From Adiantum capillus-veneris (taxonomy: Eukaryota > Streptophyta > Polypodiopsida > Polypodiales > Pteridaceae), in contig CM043947.1 in NCBI GenBank assembly GCA_014529385.2, forward strand, positions 117,850,087 to 117,910,086: a DNA stretch of 60,000 bases, in the 5' to 3' direction. The position numbers were made by a program, and so were the translations under genes. Below the pieces are notes generated by a model that had not been told where the DNA came from, ran no database searches, and saw only the letters and a program-made list of their open reading frames with translations. How positions within the stretch are numbered: position 1 is the first letter of the stretch; every line of letters begins with the position of its first letter. Below are positions 56,851 through 60,000 of the stretch, piece after piece.

Positions 56851-57748
56851 TTAGAATTGCTCGCCACTGAAGGTCTGGCCGAAGCGCCAATCCGCAGGAG
56901 CCACATCGTAGGAGGTGAGGGTCCCGCCGTCGCTGGTGGTGACCTGGAAAGAGAGGCTCTGGCCGTCCAGCCGCGCGTTGCTCTGCCAATTCTGGCCCCA
57001 GTTTCTGGTCATAGCTTGCCATCCCGTGCGCGAGCCCTTCACGGAGACGGAGTGCACATCGCCCACTCCTCCCACATTCGTAATGAGCACCAGGTTGAAG
57101 TAGGCGTGACCATTCATGGTGAAGTGGATGCCGCCCTTCTTCGCACAGGGCACCCGACGGTACTCCACAGGCACGATGCCGCCCCTGTACACTCCAATCT
57201 TCTCAAATGCTGGTTGCGCCATGTCGAAGTGCTGGAGAGGTGGGTTGCACCAGCCGCCCGCATTGTTGGACAGGGCGTTGTTCGGAGGGCACAAATTGGT
57301 GGCGGTGACAGTCACCGATGCTCCAGAAATGCACCATTGCGGGTCGGCCGATGCATCGCACCGGATCTCGAAGCAAGCACCGCAGCTGAGCCCTGCATTG
57401 AACAGGGCAGTGCTCAGGGCGGCGGTGTTTGTTCCATAGCCGGAACTGTAAAGGTCCCCATAGCCGCAAGCTCCACCTGCAATTATATGGACCATGATCT
57501 ACTTGACTCAATAAAAGCACACAGACGCCATATTCAACTTATTGTGAACGAGAGTTGATTACTGTACCCATTGTGCCGGACATATCGCTGCCACCATAGA
57601 AAGTAGCGTGTGCGTTGCTCCAGCTGCTTTTCGGCGAGGCGCCGACGCCGTGGTAGTACGAGGCAGCGGTAAGTTGAGTTGATGCGAAGAAGAACAGGGC
57701 ACGGACTAGACGATGAAGAACAGCACAATGAGAAGTTGGTGGCGCCAT
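56851..57748 (-). CDS. Alpha-expansin (EXPA), two exons
   Basis: Exon 1 is 57748-57568 and exon 2 is 57476-56851, joined by a 91-bp intron (GTACAG...TTGCAG) in phase within ATG G|GT. The protein has 268 residues, slightly longer than the usual 250. A hydrophobic signal-like segment ([17 protein letters not shown]) is followed by [20 protein letters not shown]. Then come the cysteine-rich GH45-like domain ([20 protein letters not shown]), the HFD motif ([11 protein letters not shown]) and the C-terminal expansin/CBM63 domain ([22 protein letters not shown]). Expansins loosen plant cell walls without hydrolysis during growth. No stop or frameshift is seen, so it is probably functional. It is the only ordinary host gene in the window. 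Confidence 0.95.
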
Positions 57749-57867
57749 ATAGATCGACAGCAGGCTTTGGAGGCCGGAAAGGGAGAGTTTATGAAAAAGC
57801 TGCTGATGGCAACGGAACCTAGAATCGAGCTAGACTAGACTCTGCAGATCCCAGTGCAGGCACTGCG

Positions 57868-57876
57868 TTTATAAAA
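57868..57876 (-). promoter_or_regulatory. Candidate TATA box of the expansin gene
   Basis: TTTTATAAA on the minus strand, about 120 bases upstream of the start codon, leaves room for a 5' leader of about 90 bases. Confidence 0.6.
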
Positions 57877-58496
57877 GGAATAGATGAGAGGAAGAAAGTA
57901 CGAGCAGAAGCTGTATGACAGCAAGCGGCATATCTAGTATGCAGCGAGTAATGGCTGAAGCAAGGAGTACGCTAGGGGTGCTCACTGAGTCAGCATGTAG
58001 GAGATGCTCGGATGCAATATACGGTTGGGTGATGGCCTGGCCGGCCCGTATTGGTCGCTGACTGCAGAGTCACATCTCTTACACATCACATCATGACCTA
58101 TCGCAATCCAGCTACTGGCTGTTGTCTGATGGAGAGAAGGAGCAAGGCACCCAAGTGGCCCGGCAGGCCATCCTTCATGCCGCTGGGTCAACGTCTGCTT
58201 ATACCTGCCCTATTTATTTCTATGCCGCGTCTCAACAGGGCATCATCAAGAAGAACCATCGAACGCCCACAAAGCACATTAATATGGCACCGACACCCAC
58301 TGGTCCACACAGTCAAGGCTCAACACTATATCACATGGATGAGTTTAAATTACATCAATCTTCGAGGCAAACATCAACGAACTTGTAGATTGTGGGCCAT
58401 CAGATCGGGCAACAGAGGGACAATCCGAATTGATGAATCCATTCGCATTTACAATATGATTATATGACACACCCAAATCCTCTATATTTTCAATGA
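57877..58496. other. Upstream region of the expansin gene
   Basis: No coding sequence is supported. It probably contains the distal promoter. Confidence 0.5.
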
Positions 58497-58575
58497 ATGC
58501 ATGTGGGCGTAGTGGTTAGAGCACAGGGTTTGCTAGGAGGTAGTTGTGGATTCAAGAAGGGGGTGCAAACCTTCC
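58497..58575 (+). repeat. Candidate tRNA-derived SINE head
   Basis: GGGCGTAGTGGTTAGAGCAC resembles a Pol III A box and TGGATTCAAGAAGG a degraded B box 40 bases later, the layout of tRNA-related SINEs. The 3' end is not defined and no second copy is in the window. Confidence 0.4.
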
Positions 58576-59325
58576 CAAATTTAGGAGCCTACCCAAATTT
58601 AACTTTCACCATGGCTAGTAGCTTAGTAGGCTACAAATCACAATCCATTGTAGAGTTGTGTAGTCATCTTTGTTATACCACCCATGGCTAGAAAAAAACA
58701 TTTTCCTAACCGATCAAAATAAGGGGAAACTTGAAATTCTCCCGGTTTTTAGGTCAAAATTTGAAGCTTTTGCCGGTAATTACACTAAAACTCGTGTAAA
58801 TTTGTCAGTTTTCTTAAAGGCAAGCTTAAACTCTAACCGATATTTTATAATTTTAGCCGATTAAAATACACTAGACCCCGGTTTTTTCTAACACTGATAC
58901 CATCGTGAGGGATTTTGGGTCATTTGTCAACAGTACCATTTGTCACTTCACTATTTAATATAGAAACATTTCCTTCAAGACTTCAACCAATGGTTACATT
59001 CTCTTGTTGGCTTGCTAGAAAAGGCCTTAGACAACAAACGAGAAAGGCCTACAATTGTTATTTTATACTTTTTTATAACCGAAATAGTTTTTGAAACAGA
59101 ATTAGCTAGAGAAAAAAATCACGAAACTACTCCCAAGGGAGTGGGATTACATAGAGGGTGCATAGTCTATCTATCAATATAATGATTAAAAATCTATGTA
59201 CATCATCAATTAAACTCACACTCTATCTACCAGTCTCATGGTCAAAATCAATCTATATTACCAATTTTTTTAAAGCAGTGATGGTCTATTATTCTCTATG
59301 TATCAGCTCATGACAATCAATCCAC
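58576..59325. other. Non-coding interval
   Basis: AT-rich, with no supported gene, RNA or element end. Confidence 0.45.
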
Positions 59326-60000
59326 CACTATGAGAGATCGTGGTGTTTACCGCGGGCCATTACCGCAAAACAAGAGAGAGGAATTCAAAATGAGGAGAGA
59401 GAAACCCTTTTGTTGTTTAAGCGGCATTTTATCGCCCGTATTACCGCGTGTATTTTCACGGTACCCTTCAATCTAAACATGTGTTGGATGCGAGGGATGA
59501 GTAGAAAATGCCTCAAAACTTTACGTGGAATTATGTTGCTTTGCATTCCTTCTTTGAACCTAGGCTCCCCGCACGATGGACATGTGTCACAATCGGCATG
59601 CTCATTACGAAAGAGCACACAATCGTTCACGCAAGCATGAATGCGATCATAATCCATCCCTAATGCAGTCACCACTTCGCGTGCTTTTCGTCTATTCTCT
59701 GTCATGTGATTGCCAGCTGGCAGCATCTTTCCTAGCAACCTATCACAAGAAGAAAGTACATTAGAAGCTAATTTATGCACTCCACAAGCATCCTTCACAA
59801 TCTGTATACATACCTCAAAAGTGCGTCGACACTAGCATTACTCCATCCAAACATCGCCTGAAGGTTAAGGACTTTGAGAGATGCCCTTAAAACGGAGTAA
59901 GAGTATCTATCATATAGTGCGGTGTGTGCCGAATCGAGTAGCTCACTCCTCGTTCTTTCGGAAGCTTCTTCGCATGCACACTCTGGTTCATGCTCCTCCT
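59326..60000 (-). mobile_element. CACTA-type transposon fragment running off the right edge
   Basis: CACTATGAGAGATCGTGG at 59326 could be a terminal repeat. It is followed within 70 bases by minus-strand TNP2 coding sequence, so much of the element must be deleted or the terminus is a chance match. The rest lies beyond the window. Confidence 0.55.
59385..60000 (-). pseudogene. TNP2-type transposase N-terminal part (second CACTA element)
   Basis: The 137-residue frame 59798-59385 contains DRIHACVNDCVLFRNEHADC, CPSCGEPRF and PRKVLRHFLLIPRIQHMFR, typical of the N-terminal part of plant TNP2 transposases. Upstream, about 59820-59880, LNLQAMFGWSNASVDALL continues the same gene after an interruption. 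The downstream catalytic core is missing because the frame ends at 59385. Confidence 0.8.

Noticed and set aside
56857-57558. 233-codon ORF antisense to the expansin gene
   Set aside because: A GC-rich shadow frame of the expansin exons; its composition gives no domain, while the minus strand encodes a clear expansin.
58497-58575. Functional tRNA gene
   Set aside because: Box-like motifs are present but acceptor and anticodon stems do not pair; a SINE head fits better.
1-60000. CRISPR array or bacterial operon signals
   Set aside because: No spaced direct repeats of CRISPR type; all genes and elements are plant type with GT-AG introns.

Overview
The window is repeat-rich nuclear DNA from a land plant, most likely a seed plant. 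It holds Ty3/gypsy and Ty1/copia retrotransposons, a CACTA (En/Spm) transposon, very long CT/GT/GA/CA microsatellites and one ordinary plant gene, an alpha-expansin. The species cannot be told from the sequence alone.

Layout. (1) 1-15545: a decayed minus-strand Ty3/gypsy element (gag, protease, RT, RNase H, integrase, all broken). It is interrupted by the 3' end of a copia-like element (1-482), by a complete plus-strand Ty3/gypsy chromovirus-like element with 1.6-kb LTRs and a 5-bp CACAA target duplication (1071-10001), and by an unclassified 1.5-kb insert (about 10750-12214). (2) 15546-21534: fragments of an unfamiliar multi-gene element (E-like gene at 16126-17242; A-like and C-like genes at 20820-21534), split by a minus-strand LTR and 3' piece of the same gypsy family (18209-about 20345). 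(3) 21535-30082: a CACTA transposon with a 3-bp ACT target duplication, inserted in the C-like gene of that fragment. (4) 30254-39245: a near-complete 9-kb element with 32-bp terminal inverted repeats (31/32 matching) and at least four genes in alternating orientation. (5) 39246-40793: mostly non-coding, with a minus-strand primer-binding site and probable LTR. (6) 40794-54079: a 13.3-kb Athila-like Ty3/gypsy element with a CATAT target duplication, inserted in the 5' LTR of a decayed copia element whose gag remains at 54660-55780. (7) 56851-57748: alpha-expansin, minus strand. (8) 59326-60000: the start of another CACTA-type transposon, running off the window.

The main result is the 30254-39245 element. 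Its gene A/B looks like a DDE-type transposase, now broken by two in-frame stops and a frameshift. Genes C and E are unknown proteins that also occur, diverged, in the older fragments to the left, which supports a mobile family. Gene D reads open across five inferred exons (585 residues). It joins a histone H3-like tail and full H3 histone fold to a Ulp1/C48-type SUMO-protease fold whose catalytic cysteine position is arginine. I know of no described plant transposon that carries a histone H3-Ulp1 fusion. All function statements for this element are inference from motifs.
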